Assembly: GCF_025947185.1 (NCBI RefSeq)
Contig: NZ_CP110001.1
Coordinates: forward strand, 1,550,001 to 1,614,000
Source of the DNA: Flavobacterium sp. N2038
GTDB taxonomy: Bacteria; Bacteroidota; Bacteroidia; Flavobacteriales; Flavobacteriaceae
Direction of reading: 5' to 3'
DNA length: 64,000 nucleotides
This document shows positions 7,589 through 15,988 of the stretch, piece by piece (positions within the stretch are counted from its first letter, which is position 1; every line of letters starts with the position of its first letter). A program made the translations under genes and the position numbers. The notes below the pieces were generated by a model that saw nothing but the letters and a program-made list of their open reading frames with translations, was not told the DNA's origin and searched no databases.

Positions 7589-9424
7589 TTAATAATTAAG
7601 GTTTAAATAAATGGTTAAATTTCGTCCAGGCATAAAGCGATTTGGTAATGCTTCGTATTTTTCATTCCAGATATTGGCCGCTTTAACACCTAATTTGAAA
7701 ATATTTTTTTTGCTAAAATTGTAATCAACCCCAATGTTTGAAACATTATAAGCATCCAATATATATTTAGGATTATTATCTGATGTAGTGAAGATTTCTC
7801 CCGTATACATAATTTGATAATAAGCTGAAAGTTTTTTGTAATAATAAGATAACGAACCTGTAAGTTTATGATAAGGAACGTAAAAAAGCTGCTTATCTGT
7901 TTTGTCATCCAGTGAAACGTTGTAGGCATAAGTTCCGCTAAAATAAAATGTATGTTTATTGAAGTTCTTTTTCCATCCTAAAAGCGCTTCAGCACCATAA
8001 ATGGTAACTCTGTCAGTGTTTACAGGTGACCAGTTTCCGGTATTATTAGGCAGCCAGCGAATCATGTCTTTAATTTTCATTCCGTAAGCAGTTACAGTCA
8101 ATCGGAAATCTTTATATTTAAACTCATTTCCTATCTCGGCCTGAAATGAACTTTCGGGTTTTAAATCAGGGTTTCCGCTGCCTTCCCAATACAAATCGTT
8201 GAATGTTGGAATTCTGAAGTTTCTGGATACATTAAATTTAAGCTGATAGAAATCTGAAAAATTGTATCGGGAACCGGCTGAAAAAAGTACAGGACTTTTA
8301 TAAACATCAGAAACTTCTTTTCGGGCACTCAATTCATAATTCCATTTATCTGTAAGCTGGTGTTTCCATAAAAGACTTGCACCGCCAATTTCTCGTGTGC
8401 TGCGACCAATTCCGGAACCAACTCCATCATTTTTAGTATAATCTAAAATAGTACTGATTTTCATTTTAGACGATATGGTGTAATCTAGATCGTATTTTCC
8501 AATAAAGCTTTTAACTCCGCCAGAAGTATACCCATTCCGATTTATATCTTCAAAATAATTGTAATGTTCGGTGATGTAGGCCAATTTTACGTTTGATTCG
8601 AATTTACTAAATGAGCTACTCCACGTTAATAAATTACGGGTATTATAATCCTGATATTTAGTTTTGGTTTCGTTTGGTGATGTCAAAGAAAAATGGCGTT
8701 CACCGTCAAATATTTCACTGTAAAACTTAAGACTGTTTTTATCGTTTATTTTATATCCAATGGCAGCATCAAGGGTATTATTGTAATACTGCCCATTTTT
8801 ATTCCAGACTTCTTGACCAACAAATTTAAAATCATTGTCGGAACTGTTTCTGGTAAAACTGGCATCAACACTCCACTTTTTAGTAGCAGCAGTAATACCA
8901 TAAATAGCGCTTAAAGTATTGAAATCGCCATAATAAATTTGAAAATCATTTTTGAAAGTGTCTGTAAACTTCAAATCATTATTTAAATGAATGGTACCAC
9001 CAATTGCACCGCTGCCATAAACGACACTCCCACCACCGGCTTTTACATCAATAGAATTAAAACCACGTGTTGAAATGGTATTGAAATCAGCCTGTCCTAA
9101 AAGCTGTGAGTTAATGTTTATTCCATTCCAGACCACGACAGTTTGTTGCGAAGTCGTCCCTCTGAATGAAGGTGAAGAAGTCATTCCTAATCCATTTTCT
9201 TTGAAATATATAACCGTGTTATAATTTAAAAGTGAGGTTAATGAGGATTGGTTTTTGTTTATGATGGAATCATTTAATCGTTGTAACGATTGGGTATTCG
9301 AGAAACTTTTAAGATTATTATCTGAAACTACAACTTCTTTTAATTTTGTAATAGAATCGTTCTGCGCTAAAATTAATTGGCACAAGAAAAAGAAACAGAA
9401 AGCAAAGCGTATTTTTATAGTCAT
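7589..9424 (-). CDS. btuB: TonB-dependent outer membrane cobalamin receptor
   Basis: The 611-aa protein has a signal peptide to about residue 20 (LILAQ), a TonB-box-like KLKEVVVSD at 28-36, a plug domain (to about 150, including RGTTSQQTVVVWNG and GSVVYGSGAIGG) and a barrel ending in an aromatic residue (LNLNY). It imports B12 across the outer membrane with TonB-ExbBD energy. The cobalamin riboswitch just upstream identifies the substrate. The first gene of a btuB-btuG pair, it starts at the ATG at 9424. Confidence 0.92.
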   Translation of the reverse strand: MTIKIRFAFCFFFLCQLILAQNDSITKLKEVVVSDNNLKSFSNTQSLQRLNDSIINKNQSSLTSLLNYNTVIYFKENGLGMTSSPSFRGTTSQQTVVVWNGININSQLLGQADFNTISTRGFNSIDVKAGGGSVVYGSGAIGGTIHLNNDLKFTDTFKNDFQIYYGDFNTLSAIYGITAATKKWSVDASFTRNSSDNDFKFVGQEVWNKNGQYYNNTLDAAIGYKINDKNSLKFYSEIFDGERHFSLTSPNETKTKYQDYNTRNLLTWSSSFSKFESNVKLAYITEHYNYFEDINRNGYTSGGVKSFIGKYDLDYTISSKMKISTILDYTKNDGVGSGIGRSTREIGGASLLWKHQLTDKWNYELSARKEVSDVYKSPVLFSAGSRYNFSDFYQLKFNVSRNFRIPTFNDLYWEGSGNPDLKPESSFQAEIGNEFKYKDFRLTVTAYGMKIKDMIRWLPNNTGNWSPVNTDRVTIYGAEALLGWKKNFNKHTFYFSGTYAYNVSLDDKTDKQLFYVPYHKLTGSLSYYYKKLSAYYQIMYTGEIFTTSDNNPKYILDAYNVSNIGVDYNFSKKNIFKLGVKAANIWNEKYEALPNRFMPGRNLTIYLNLNY

Positions 9425-9459
9425 AATTTCTACACTCTTTTTCCCGAGAGCTCGATATT

Positions 9460-9640
9460 AGTTACAAAGGCAGGTCTCCTGGCTTGCGTCTTGTTGTTTA
9501 CCTTCCCATTCGCCGGGGCGAGCAGTGGCTTTGCAGTTTACAACAAGCATTCTTTTCAGAACTAAGCTTACAGTTGCGGGTACAGCTCAAGATTTAACTT
9601 GATTCCCTTTTAATGTGTCTATTTATAACACAACCTTAAT
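9460..9640 (-). ncRNA. Cobalamin riboswitch controlling btuB-btuG
   Basis: Read on the minus strand, the leader carries the hallmark parts of the class I cobalamin aptamer in order: GTACCCGCAACTGTAAG (about 9587-9571), GCCACTG followed by GGGAAGG (about 9532-9502) and the B12 box AAGCCAGGAGACCTGCC (about 9485-9469). It lies between a good promoter and the btuB start. Adenosylcobalamin or another cobalamin bound here should shut off btuB-btuG, either by transcription or by access to the start. A small GAGCTC-centred hairpin follows the aptamer at about 9443-9455. Confidence 0.95.
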
Positions 9641-9646
9641 TTTGTG

Positions 9647-9678
9647 CAAAGATAAAGTTAAAAATGTCGAATTTTCAA
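9647..9678 (-). promoter_or_regulatory. btuB promoter (TTG-N21-TATCTTTG)
   Basis: On the minus strand, TTG (9678-9676), 21 bases and TATCTTTG (9654-9647) match the Bacteroidetes housekeeping promoter consensus exactly. The box sits just upstream of the riboswitch aptamer. Confidence 0.8.
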
Positions 9679-9720
9679 ATTTGCAATGCATTTTAGATCA
9701 AATTATAAATAAAACCTTTG

Positions 9721-10257
9721 TTAGGCCTCAATTCTTATAACCTGACCAAAATCGACTTTATTCTGAAAAGCTTCTTTTAATGGTAATGCACTTTGATGGC
9801 ATAAAATACTTCTAACGACACCTGCGTGCGCAACAATCACAATTGGATGTGTGGTGTTTGCTGGAATTTTTTCAGACAGAAAATGACCAACTCTATCATG
9901 TAACTCAACAAAAGATTCCCCATTTGAAACCTGAATATTAACAAAATCTTCCATCCAGGGATTTAATTGTTCCGGCGAAATTTCGTCCCATTTTTTTAGT
10001 TCCCAATCTCCAAAATTCATTTCCATTAAACGTTTATCTTCCTGATAAGATATGCTTTTAATGTTTTCTTTAATATGATTCGCCAAAATTACACAACGTT
10101 TTAAAGGACTTGAAAAAATAATTGCTTCTGATGGCAGCTGCGATACTATCTGATCAAAAATAATAGTATAAGGTTCTGCGATATCAACATCAGATTGTCC
10201 GTAGCAAATTCCCTTTTCACAGATTGTTTCAGTGTGTCGAACTAAATAAATTTCCAT
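9721..10257 (-). CDS. cobC: Alpha-ribazole phosphatase (histidine phosphatase family)
   Basis: The 178-aa protein starts MEIYLVRHTET, with the phosphohistidine at His8, and has the second His block VAHAGVVR near the C-terminus. CobC removes the 5'-phosphate from alpha-ribazole phosphate or adenosylcobalamin phosphate in nucleotide loop assembly. An upstream in-frame start would add 20 residues, but they would lie over cobS and precede the conserved N-terminal strand, so the ATG at 10257 is chosen. It overlaps the cobS end by 16 bases. Confidence 0.88.
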   Translation of the reverse strand: MEIYLVRHTETICEKGICYGQSDVDIAEPYTIIFDQIVSQLPSEAIIFSSPLKRCVILANHIKENIKSISYQEDKRLMEMNFGDWELKKWDEISPEQLNPWMEDFVNIQVSNGESFVELHDRVGHFLSEKIPANTTHPIVIVAHAGVVRSILCHQSALPLKEAFQNKVDFGQVIRIEA

Positions 10258-11039
10258 ATCAAAAGAAGACTTAAATAAAAAATAACTTCGCAGACTTGTT
10301 GTGTTGCTCCCAGACAATCGCCTGTGTAACCGTCAATCCATTTTTGGAAATACCTTGCTAAAAAATATCTGGTCAGGAAAACCGGAATTAAAACCAATAG
10401 TATTTCGAATTGAAAACAAGAATAAGAGAACACTAATAAAGGAAGTAAACCAAAGAAGAAAGATCCTGATATTTCTTTCCAGGTATGTTTTTTTGCAATA
10501 GGTTTACTTTTACTAGTTGCGTCATCTCTCGAATATTCATGTGTAAAAATGATACTAATGGCAGCCAGACGGCTTACAGAATGAGCTGAAATAAAAATCA
10601 GGAAAACCAGTAAATAGTTTTTGTGATTTATAAAAGGCAAAATGGATTCTGAGAGCATTTTAAATTTAATTAAAAAGAGTAAAACCAGGCCAATTGCTCC
10701 ATAAGCTCCAATTGCACTGTCTTTCATAATTAGGAGAATTTTTTCTTTGGTCCAGCCTCCGCCAAAACCATCGCAAACATCAGCAAAACCATCTTCATGA
10801 AAGGCACCGGTTGTTAAAACAGAAGCTATAATAGCAAAAATAACTGCTGTTTCAGTCGAAAGAAATAAAGAAAAAATGTAAAAAGCAAGAAATGAAATAC
10901 TGCCTACGATCCAGCCAATAAAAGGAAAATATCTTGTTGCCTTATTTAGATAATCCGGATCATGATTAATGTTTTTAGGACATGGAATTCGGGTGTAAAA
11001 CATTAAACAGGTAAAAAAAATATGTAGTTCTTTTTTCAT
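10242..11039 (-). CDS. cobS: Adenosylcobinamide-GDP ribazoletransferase
   Basis: The 265-aa polytopic membrane protein has the CobS signature HEDGFADVCDGFGGGWTKE and FYTRIP near the N-terminus. It joins alpha-ribazole to adenosylcobinamide-GDP at the inner membrane, the last condensing step of cobalamin loop assembly. A longer frame to 11111 runs into the REP element at 11055-11115 and adds residues unlike any CobS, so the ATG at 11039 is preferred. It is translationally coupled to cobC. Confidence 0.93.
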   Translation of the reverse strand: MKKELHIFFTCLMFYTRIPCPKNINHDPDYLNKATRYFPFIGWIVGSISFLAFYIFSLFLSTETAVIFAIIASVLTTGAFHEDGFADVCDGFGGGWTKEKILLIMKDSAIGAYGAIGLVLLFLIKFKMLSESILPFINHKNYLLVFLIFISAHSVSRLAAISIIFTHEYSRDDATSKSKPIAKKHTWKEISGSFFFGLLPLLVFSYSCFQFEILLVLIPVFLTRYFLARYFQKWIDGYTGDCLGATQQVCEVIFYLSLLLIWKFI

Positions 11040-11054
11040 TTGGAGTGCGTTTAA

Positions 11055-11115
11055 TTTGGCTAAAGCCTTTTTTATTGTCAATATTAGACCAACATCTAAA
11101 GATGTTGGCAATTCA
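11055..11115 (+). repeat. REP-like element B (forward)
   Basis: The order is TTTGGCTAAAGCC (11055-11067), a 21-base spacer, the hairpin CCAACATCT-AA-AGATGTTGG (11089-11108) and CAATTCA. The architecture equals element A at 11397-11458 in the opposite orientation, but the stem sequence differs and is still perfectly paired. It lies directly upstream of cobS. Confidence 0.8.
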
Positions 11116-11223
11116 TTATTGTTTTTTTTGAAGAGGCTTCAGATTTATTTTGGGATATTATTAAACCACAAAGAAAAGAGCTTTGGCTAAAAAATCAAAA
11201 TTAAGTGATTTCGAACATATTTT

Positions 11224-11372
11224 TGAATTGCTTTTAATTTGTTTGTAACACATAATAAGGGTCTAAAGAAAAGGACTTTACTCAAAAAAAGAATTAGATT
11301 ATATAAAAACACTCTTTTTAATTGCCTTATGATTTGCTTGATTAAATTAAAGGATAAAAGTTTTACTCAAAA
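11224..11372 (-). repeat. Two degenerate REP-like copies
   Basis: Two stretches in the orientation of element A start with TGAATTGC (11224) and TAATTGCC (about 11318) and end with a TTTACTCAAA block (about 11277 and 11363), where A has CTTTAGCCAAA. The stem-loops are lost. They look like decayed copies filling the gap between cobS and the RAYT gene. The rest of 11116-11396 is AT-rich and shows no gene. Confidence 0.5.
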
Positions 11373-11396
11373 CAATAAATAACATCGATCATGTTT

Positions 11397-11458
11397 TGAA
11401 TTGCCTCCAGATTTATCTGGAGGTTATAAAAGTATGCGGGGTAAAGGCTTTAGCCAAA
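11397..11458 (-). repeat. REP-like element A (reverse), next to RAYT gene
   Basis: On the minus strand it reads TTTGGCTAAAGCC, a 22-base spacer, CCTCCAGAT-AA-ATCTGGAGG (plus-strand 11404-11423) and CAATTCA. It begins 3 bases after the stop of the transposase gene, the usual site of a REP recognised by its own RAYT. Confidence 0.8.
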
Positions 11459-11460
11459 TT

Positions 11461-11898
11461 CTATTGAGCGGTTTTATTAAAGCCAAATTTGATTATAAAT
11501 TCATCATATTCTTCCTGAAAAGTTTTTCTTTTATGATGCTCTTCCTGATTTTTTATATATTCCCGAACTTTGTCAATTATTGATTCTGAAACAGAAACAG
11601 CAAAATAATCGTCTTGCCATTCGAATTTTTCTTGTGTTAATTGATTTTTATTAATCCAGTAAGAAGATTCTCCTTTTAATAATTGTATTGTTTTTTGAAT
11701 GGTCTGATTGTTTCCTAATGAAATTAAACAATGACAATGGTCAGAATATCCATTTATGTAGTCAAGATATATTTCTTTTTTTAATGCATTCTCTTTTATA
11801 TGATGCCAGACTTTTTGACGTAAATCAATTGAGTTTAAAAATGGAAACCTGTTTTTAGTACTCCAAACACAATGAATATAAATTTTAGTAAATGGCAT
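11461..11898 (-). CDS. REP-associated tyrosine transposase (RAYT, Y1/IS200-like)
   Basis: The 145-aa protein is of the Y1 HUH transposase family: an HxH motif in DHCHCLISL at about residues 53-57 and the likely nucleophile Tyr in REYIKNQEEHH at about 113. It lacks the partner TnpB of IS605 elements, and REP-like hairpins stand on its downstream side, so it is a RAYT rather than an IS200 copy. Such enzymes nick and join single-stranded REP DNA. It interrupts the cobalamin gene run between bluB-cobT and cobS. Confidence 0.85.
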   Translation of the reverse strand: MPFTKIYIHCVWSTKNRFPFLNSIDLRQKVWHHIKENALKKEIYLDYINGYSDHCHCLISLGNNQTIQKTIQLLKGESSYWINKNQLTQEKFEWQDDYFAVSVSESIIDKVREYIKNQEEHHKRKTFQEEYDEFIIKFGFNKTAQ

Positions 11899-11965
11899 GT
11901 ATGAGAATTTAAATAAAAATTGAATATAGCATTCAAAATTACAAATTCAGAAAACAAATAGCAAG

Positions 11966-13645
11966 TTATTTCCTACTTACGCCAGCGCTCTCAAAACTTG
12001 CCATTTCATTCAAAAAAGCTTCAGCAGATTTTAGAATAGGGAAGGCAATTGCACATCCTGTTCCTTCACCTAAACGCAAATCAAGATTTAAAATAGGTTT
12101 TGCATTCAAATACTCTAGTAGTTTTTGATGTGCCTGCTCTGCAGAACAATGACAAAAAACAGCATTTTGTATGATTTCGGGATTTAATTTAAAAGCGATT
12201 AAAAATGCTGCACTGCAAATAAAGCCATCCACTAAGATTAGCATTTTGTAATCAAAAGCCGTTAGCATTCCGCTGGCCATTTGTAAAATTTCAAAGCCTC
12301 CAAAATAAGCCAGTTGGTCTTTTAATTCGGTTTGACCGGAATAATTATCAATTGCTTTTTTTAGAAGACTTTGCTTGTGGAGTAGTTTTTCATGATTAAT
12401 TCCGGTTCCTTTTCCAACACATTCTTCAAGAGGTAAACCGGTTAAAAGACTCATTAATACAGATGCTGTTGAGGTATTTCCAATTCCCATTTCTCCAAAT
12501 CCAATGCAGTTAGAGCCAGTTTTTGCAATTTCTTCAACGATCGATTTCCCTTTTTCAAAACATAAGTTAACTTCGGCACTGCTCATTGCGGGAACGTGAA
12601 GAAATGATTGAGTGCCTTTGGCGATTTTTGCATTAATCAGTTTTGCGTTTGTTGGAAAATCGTAATTAACACCTGAATCTACAATTGATAATTCAATTTT
12701 ATTCTGATTACAGAAAACATTTATTGCTGCGCCGCCATCAAGAAAATTAGTTACCATCTGGCGTGTCACATCTTGCGGATAATCACTAACGCCATGATTT
12801 GCAATTCCATGATCTGCTGCGAAAACTACAATATTTGGATTTGTTATTTTTGGAGTTAACGTATTAAAAACCGTTGCCATCTGAAAAGCCAGTGTTTCTA
12901 AAGTTCCTAAAGCGCCTACTGGTTTGGTTTTAGAATCTATTTTTTCTTTTAAGAGCGCACTGAAATCTTCGGTTATGTGATTTGAAGAAGAAGTATTTAA
13001 ATTGATTTCTGAAACTGAATTTTTGCTAAGATTTTTGATTTCTGTACAAACTGGAGTTTCAGATTTTTGTTTCCAATGCAATTGTTGCAGCATTGGTTGA
13101 TTGTTGTAATTTGTTGCTGGTTTTCCAATGCAGAAATAACCGAGAGGTTCTATGTTTTCTGGCAGGTCCAGAATTTTTTTAAACTGGTAATAATTCAGAA
13201 TAGAAACCCAGCCCATACCATAACCTTGTTCAGTTAGCGAAAGCCAAATATTCTGAGCCGCACAAACCGAACTGAATTTTACCGCTTCATTACTACCAAC
13301 GGTTCCAATCGTGAATTGATTCAAAACCGAGCGATCATAGGCAATTATTAGTCCAATGGGAGCCTCTTCAATCGCTTCTAATTTCAATGATTTGTAGAGC
13401 TCTTTTTGTTCAGGATTATCAGTAAGTTCTTCGGCTTTTTTATTATAATCTAAAAACAGATTCTTAATAGCGTTTTTAACTTTATTAGATTTTATAAGAT
13501 AATATCTCGTTGCATCTGTCAGACCAACAGAAGGAGCCCAGTGCCCGGCCTGTAATGCTTTTTCAATTACTTGATCAGGAACTTCATCGTTTGTAAAATG
13601 TCGGGTATCACGGCGTGATTTTAAAATATCGTCTAAACTAGTCAT
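11966..13645 (-). CDS. bluB-cobT: BluB-CobT fusion: DMB synthase and nicotinate-nucleotide-DMB phosphoribosyltransferase
   Basis: The 559-aa protein has two enzymes in one chain. Residues 1-200 are a BluB flavoprotein (RRDTRHF, HWAPSVG, GYGMGWVSIL), which cuts FMN to 5,6-dimethylbenzimidazole using O2. Residues 235-550 are CobT, with KPVGALGTLE, GEMGIGNTSTAS and the catalytic Glu527 in RLGEGTG, which activates the base to alpha-ribazole phosphate. A low-complexity linker (about 205-230) joins them. Two adjacent pathway steps are thus fused. The ATG at 13645 fits the BluB start; a longer frame enters a word repeat. Confidence 0.93.
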   Translation of the reverse strand: MTSLDDILKSRRDTRHFTNDEVPDQVIEKALQAGHWAPSVGLTDATRYYLIKSNKVKNAIKNLFLDYNKKAEELTDNPEQKELYKSLKLEAIEEAPIGLIIAYDRSVLNQFTIGTVGSNEAVKFSSVCAAQNIWLSLTEQGYGMGWVSILNYYQFKKILDLPENIEPLGYFCIGKPATNYNNQPMLQQLHWKQKSETPVCTEIKNLSKNSVSEINLNTSSSNHITEDFSALLKEKIDSKTKPVGALGTLETLAFQMATVFNTLTPKITNPNIVVFAADHGIANHGVSDYPQDVTRQMVTNFLDGGAAINVFCNQNKIELSIVDSGVNYDFPTNAKLINAKIAKGTQSFLHVPAMSSAEVNLCFEKGKSIVEEIAKTGSNCIGFGEMGIGNTSTASVLMSLLTGLPLEECVGKGTGINHEKLLHKQSLLKKAIDNYSGQTELKDQLAYFGGFEILQMASGMLTAFDYKMLILVDGFICSAAFLIAFKLNPEIIQNAVFCHCSAEQAHQKLLEYLNAKPILNLDLRLGEGTGCAIAFPILKSAEAFLNEMASFESAGVSRK

Positions 13646-13767
13646 AAATTCCAATTTTTTAAATCTCAAATTCCACAATCAATTGCAATGTCAAAATTCA
13701 ATATCAGTTTTGGAATTCCTGTAAAGATACTTCACGATATTGGAATTCGGAATTTTAATATTGGAAT
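13646..13767. repeat. Intergenic AATTCCAA word-repeat patch (copy 1)
   Basis: The space between bluB-cobT and cobU is built from AAATTCCAATTTTTT and, later, TTGGAATTC and TTGGAATTT words that can fold back on each other. The same kind of patch is at 35965-36080 and 53165-53291. Confidence 0.6.
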
Positions 13768-14274
13768 TTAACCCTTTATTTTAACCGGAATTCCGGAAAC
13801 CATTAAAACAACTTCATCTGCATTTGAGGCTAAAAACTGGTTCATCCAGCCCTGAAGTTCAGTAAATTTTCTGCCAATATGAGTTTCAGCATGAACACCC
13901 ATTCCAATTTCATTTGTTACAATAATTAGAGTCGTATCTTGTTGTGCTATTTTATTAAATTCAGCTTTGGCTTCTTCAAGAGATAATGATACATTGTTTT
14001 TAGTATCAATAAAAAAGTTTGTCAGCCATAAGGTTACACAATCGATTAGTGCTACTTTTCCTGAAAAATCAATTTCACTTAAATGTTTTTCTTTTTCAAT
14101 ATTAGTCCAGCGTTCATCTCGTTCTTGTTGATGTCTGTCGATTCTGTTCTGGAAATCGGCATCCCATTTTCTGGCCGTTGCCACATAAATTGGTGAATTA
14201 GAAAGTTGCAATGCTAAATTTTGAGCATAACTGCTTTTTCCAGATCGTTCGCCACCGGTAATAAGATAAATCAT
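13768..14274 (-). CDS. cobU: Adenosylcobinamide kinase / adenosylcobinamide-phosphate guanylyltransferase
   Basis: The 168-aa protein has P-loop GGERSGKSS at residues 7-15, VATA(R) at 31-35 and the RHQQER block with His48, the likely guanylylated residue. CobU phosphorylates adenosylcobinamide and transfers GMP to it, giving the substrate of CobS. The ATG at 14274 is chosen; a TTG four codons upstream is possible but adds only a lysine-rich leader. Its closest functional partners here are the bluB-cobT fusion downstream and cobS. Confidence 0.93.
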   Translation of the reverse strand: MIYLITGGERSGKSSYAQNLALQLSNSPIYVATARKWDADFQNRIDRHQQERDERWTNIEKEKHLSEIDFSGKVALIDCVTLWLTNFFIDTKNNVSLSLEEAKAEFNKIAQQDTTLIIVTNEIGMGVHAETHIGRKFTELQGWMNQFLASNADEVVLMVSGIPVKIKG

Positions 14275-14284
14275 TTTTTTTGTC

Positions 14285-14383
14285 AAGTTAAAAGTTATAA
14301 GTCATAAGTTATGAATTTTGAGGGGAGTTTAATGTACTGTTTGTTATTTACAAACAGTAATTTATTATCTCATAATTTATAAC
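14285..14383. repeat. Intergenic inverted AGTTATAAGT-type word patch
   Basis: AAAAGTTATAAGTCATAAG on the left faces TCATAATTTATAACTTTT on the right, giving a long imperfect hairpin between cobU and the Cys-rich gene, with an internal TGTTTGTTATTTACAAACA hairpin. A related TTATGAGTTATGAATTATG patch follows trmL at about 18865-18885. Confidence 0.5.
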
Positions 14384-14385
14384 TT

Positions 14386-14748
14386 TTAATAAGGGCAATG
14401 TCGGCAATCATTCCCACAACAGCTACCTCTTTTGAGATGGAACCAGGGTTTGAAAACATAATTTCCATCTTCAATATAATAGTCAATTCCTTCGATTAGT
14501 TTTTCGGTTGCAGGCAGGGATTTTGCTTTATTGGTTAGTGCTTTTTTAGGAGTCATCGTTTCGATGTAAGCATCAATTTTGTCTTCGCAGGCTTCTTTGA
14601 AACAAACCGGACAAAGACAATCTCCTCCTTCAGAAAGATTAAAAATGGGTGGATAATCATTACACCAGCATTTGTTTTCAACTGAACTATCTCCACAGCT
14701 GAAAGTAGATTCACAGCTTGAGCAAATTTTTGTTTTTGTGGTATTCAT
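14386..14748 (-). CDS. Cysteine-rich CWC + DUF5522 domain protein
   Basis: The 120-aa protein has 16 cysteines. The N-terminal half (CSSCESTFSCGD, KCWCND, CLCPVC) matches the Cys-rich CWC family, and the C-terminal half ends in FHLKRGSCCGNDCRHCPY, the DUF5522 signature. Each would bind a metal or iron-sulfur cluster; the function is unknown. It heads the minus-strand cobalamin genes and is divergent from btuF, so a link to cobalamin metabolism is an inference from position. Confidence 0.85.
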   Translation of the reverse strand: MNTTKTKICSSCESTFSCGDSSVENKCWCNDYPPIFNLSEGGDCLCPVCFKEACEDKIDAYIETMTPKKALTNKAKSLPATEKLIEGIDYYIEDGNYVFKPWFHLKRGSCCGNDCRHCPY

Positions 14749-14815
14749 TTATGTAAAGATGCAGTTTGTTGAATTTTGTAAGAATAAAAGTAAACAAAAA
14801 AATTAGAAAATACTT

Positions 14816-14823
14816 TACCTTTG
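14816..14823 (+). promoter_or_regulatory. -7 box (TACCTTTG) of btuFCD
   Basis: TACCTTTG matches TAnnTTTG and ends 21 bases before the ATG at 14845. It also shows that a TTG at 14821, in frame with btuF, lies inside the promoter and is not a start. Confidence 0.6.
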
Positions 14824-14844
14824 TCCTTATCCAAAACGTTAAAT

Positions 14845-15987
14845 ATGAAATTTTATTTACCTAAGTTAATATTTTTTATTTCTTTTTTTATCCTTACAGG
14901 GTGTAAAAAACAAGAAAATATCGAGGTTGCTAAATCTGATACCGCAAAAAACAGTGTAGAATTTGCTTCTGGACTCTCAATTGTAAAATACGAAGGATAT
15001 TCGGTTGTCACAATTTCAAATCCCTGGCCAAATGCCAATAAAAATTTCAAGTATATTTTAAAAGAGAAAGAAGCCAAAGTTCCGGATAGTCTTCAAGCTT
15101 ATGCTACAATAAAAGTGCCTTTGGAGTCTGTTGTCGTGACTTCGACTACAAATATTCCTTATTTAGAAATGTTGGAAGTTGAAGATAAACTAGTTGGTTT
15201 TCCTCACACCGATTATATTTCTTCTGAAAAAACAAGAGCGCTTATTGATAAAGGTTCTGTGAAAAACGTTGGACAAAATGAAAAATTAAATGTTGAACAA
15301 TTAATAGAATTGTCTCCGGATTTAATTGTGACTTTTGGGGTTGATAATAACAATCCCATGCTGGATAATTTGAAAAAAAGTGGTTTAAATGTTTTAATTC
15401 AGGGCGACTGGATGGAACAATCACCACTTGGAAAAGCAGAATGGATAAAACTTTACGGAGCTTTATTTGGTAAAGAAGATAAAGCCAAAGAATTGTTTGA
15501 TAAAATCGTGACAAGTTACAATCAGGCTAAAAAACTAGTTGCTGATAAACCGGCAACTTCAAAAGTTTTGTATGGTTCAATGTACGAAGATGTTTGGTAC
15601 GTGGCGAAAGGAAATAGCTGGGTTGCACAATTTATGAAAGATGCACAGGCAGATTACTTGTGGAGTAATTTAAAAGGAACAGGAAGTGAAGGATTGTCTT
15701 TTGAAAAAGTTTTAGATAAAGCAAAAGCAGCAAATGTATGGATCGTTTCCGGTTCTTATAAAACGCTGGAAGAATTGCAAAAAGCAAATCCGCATTATAG
15801 CGAGTTTGATGCTTTTAAGAATAAAACAGTTTATACTTTAGAAAGTAAATTAGGAGCAACCGGAGGAACAATTTATTATGAATTATCACCGAGCCGACCG
15901 GATTTGGTTTTAAAAGATTATATCAAAATTTTTCATCCGGATTTATTGCCAGGTTATGAGTTTACTTTTGCACTAAAACTGAATTAA
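14845..15987 (+). CDS. btuF: Cobalamin ABC transporter substrate-binding lipoprotein
   Basis: The 380-aa protein has a lipobox ending at Cys20 (LTGC) and a class III periplasmic binding fold: VVTSTTNIPYLEMLEVEDKLVG, SPDLIVTFG and ADYLWSNLKG. This type carries B12, haem or ferric chelates. The cob genes on the other strand make B12 the likely ligand. It is longer than E. coli BtuF by about 110 residues, mainly at the N-terminus. It is first in an operon with the permease and ATPase. Confidence 0.88.
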   Translation: MKFYLPKLIFFISFFILTGCKKQENIEVAKSDTAKNSVEFASGLSIVKYEGYSVVTISNPWPNANKNFKYILKEKEAKVPDSLQAYATIKVPLESVVVTSTTNIPYLEMLEVEDKLVGFPHTDYISSEKTRALIDKGSVKNVGQNEKLNVEQLIELSPDLIVTFGVDNNNPMLDNLKKSGLNVLIQGDWMEQSPLGKAEWIKLYGALFGKEDKAKELFDKIVTSYNQAKKLVADKPATSKVLYGSMYEDVWYVAKGNSWVAQFMKDAQADYLWSNLKGTGSEGLSFEKVLDKAKAANVWIVSGSYKTLEELQKANPHYSEFDAFKNKTVYTLESKLGATGGTIYYELSPSRPDLVLKDYIKIFHPDLLPGYEFTFALKLN

Positions 15988-15988
15988 A

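Noticed and set aside
9255..9565. Plus-strand frames over the btuB start and riboswitch
   Set aside because: The sequence is explained by btuB and the cobalamin aptamer on the minus strand.
11040..11111. N-terminal extension of CobS by 24 residues
   Set aside because: The extension is translated REP hairpin; the ATG at 11039 gives a normal CobS.
11116..11396. CRISPR-like spacing of repeats between cobS and RAYT
   Set aside because: Repeats are degenerate REP ends of unequal spacing with no constant direct repeat; no cas genes are near.
11461..11898. Complete IS200/IS605 insertion sequence
   Set aside because: No TnpB and no IS ends; the neighbouring hairpins fit REP/RAYT better.
14821..14844. 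TTG start for BtuF eight codons upstream
   Set aside because: It lies within the -7 box and would put residues before the lipoprotein signal.
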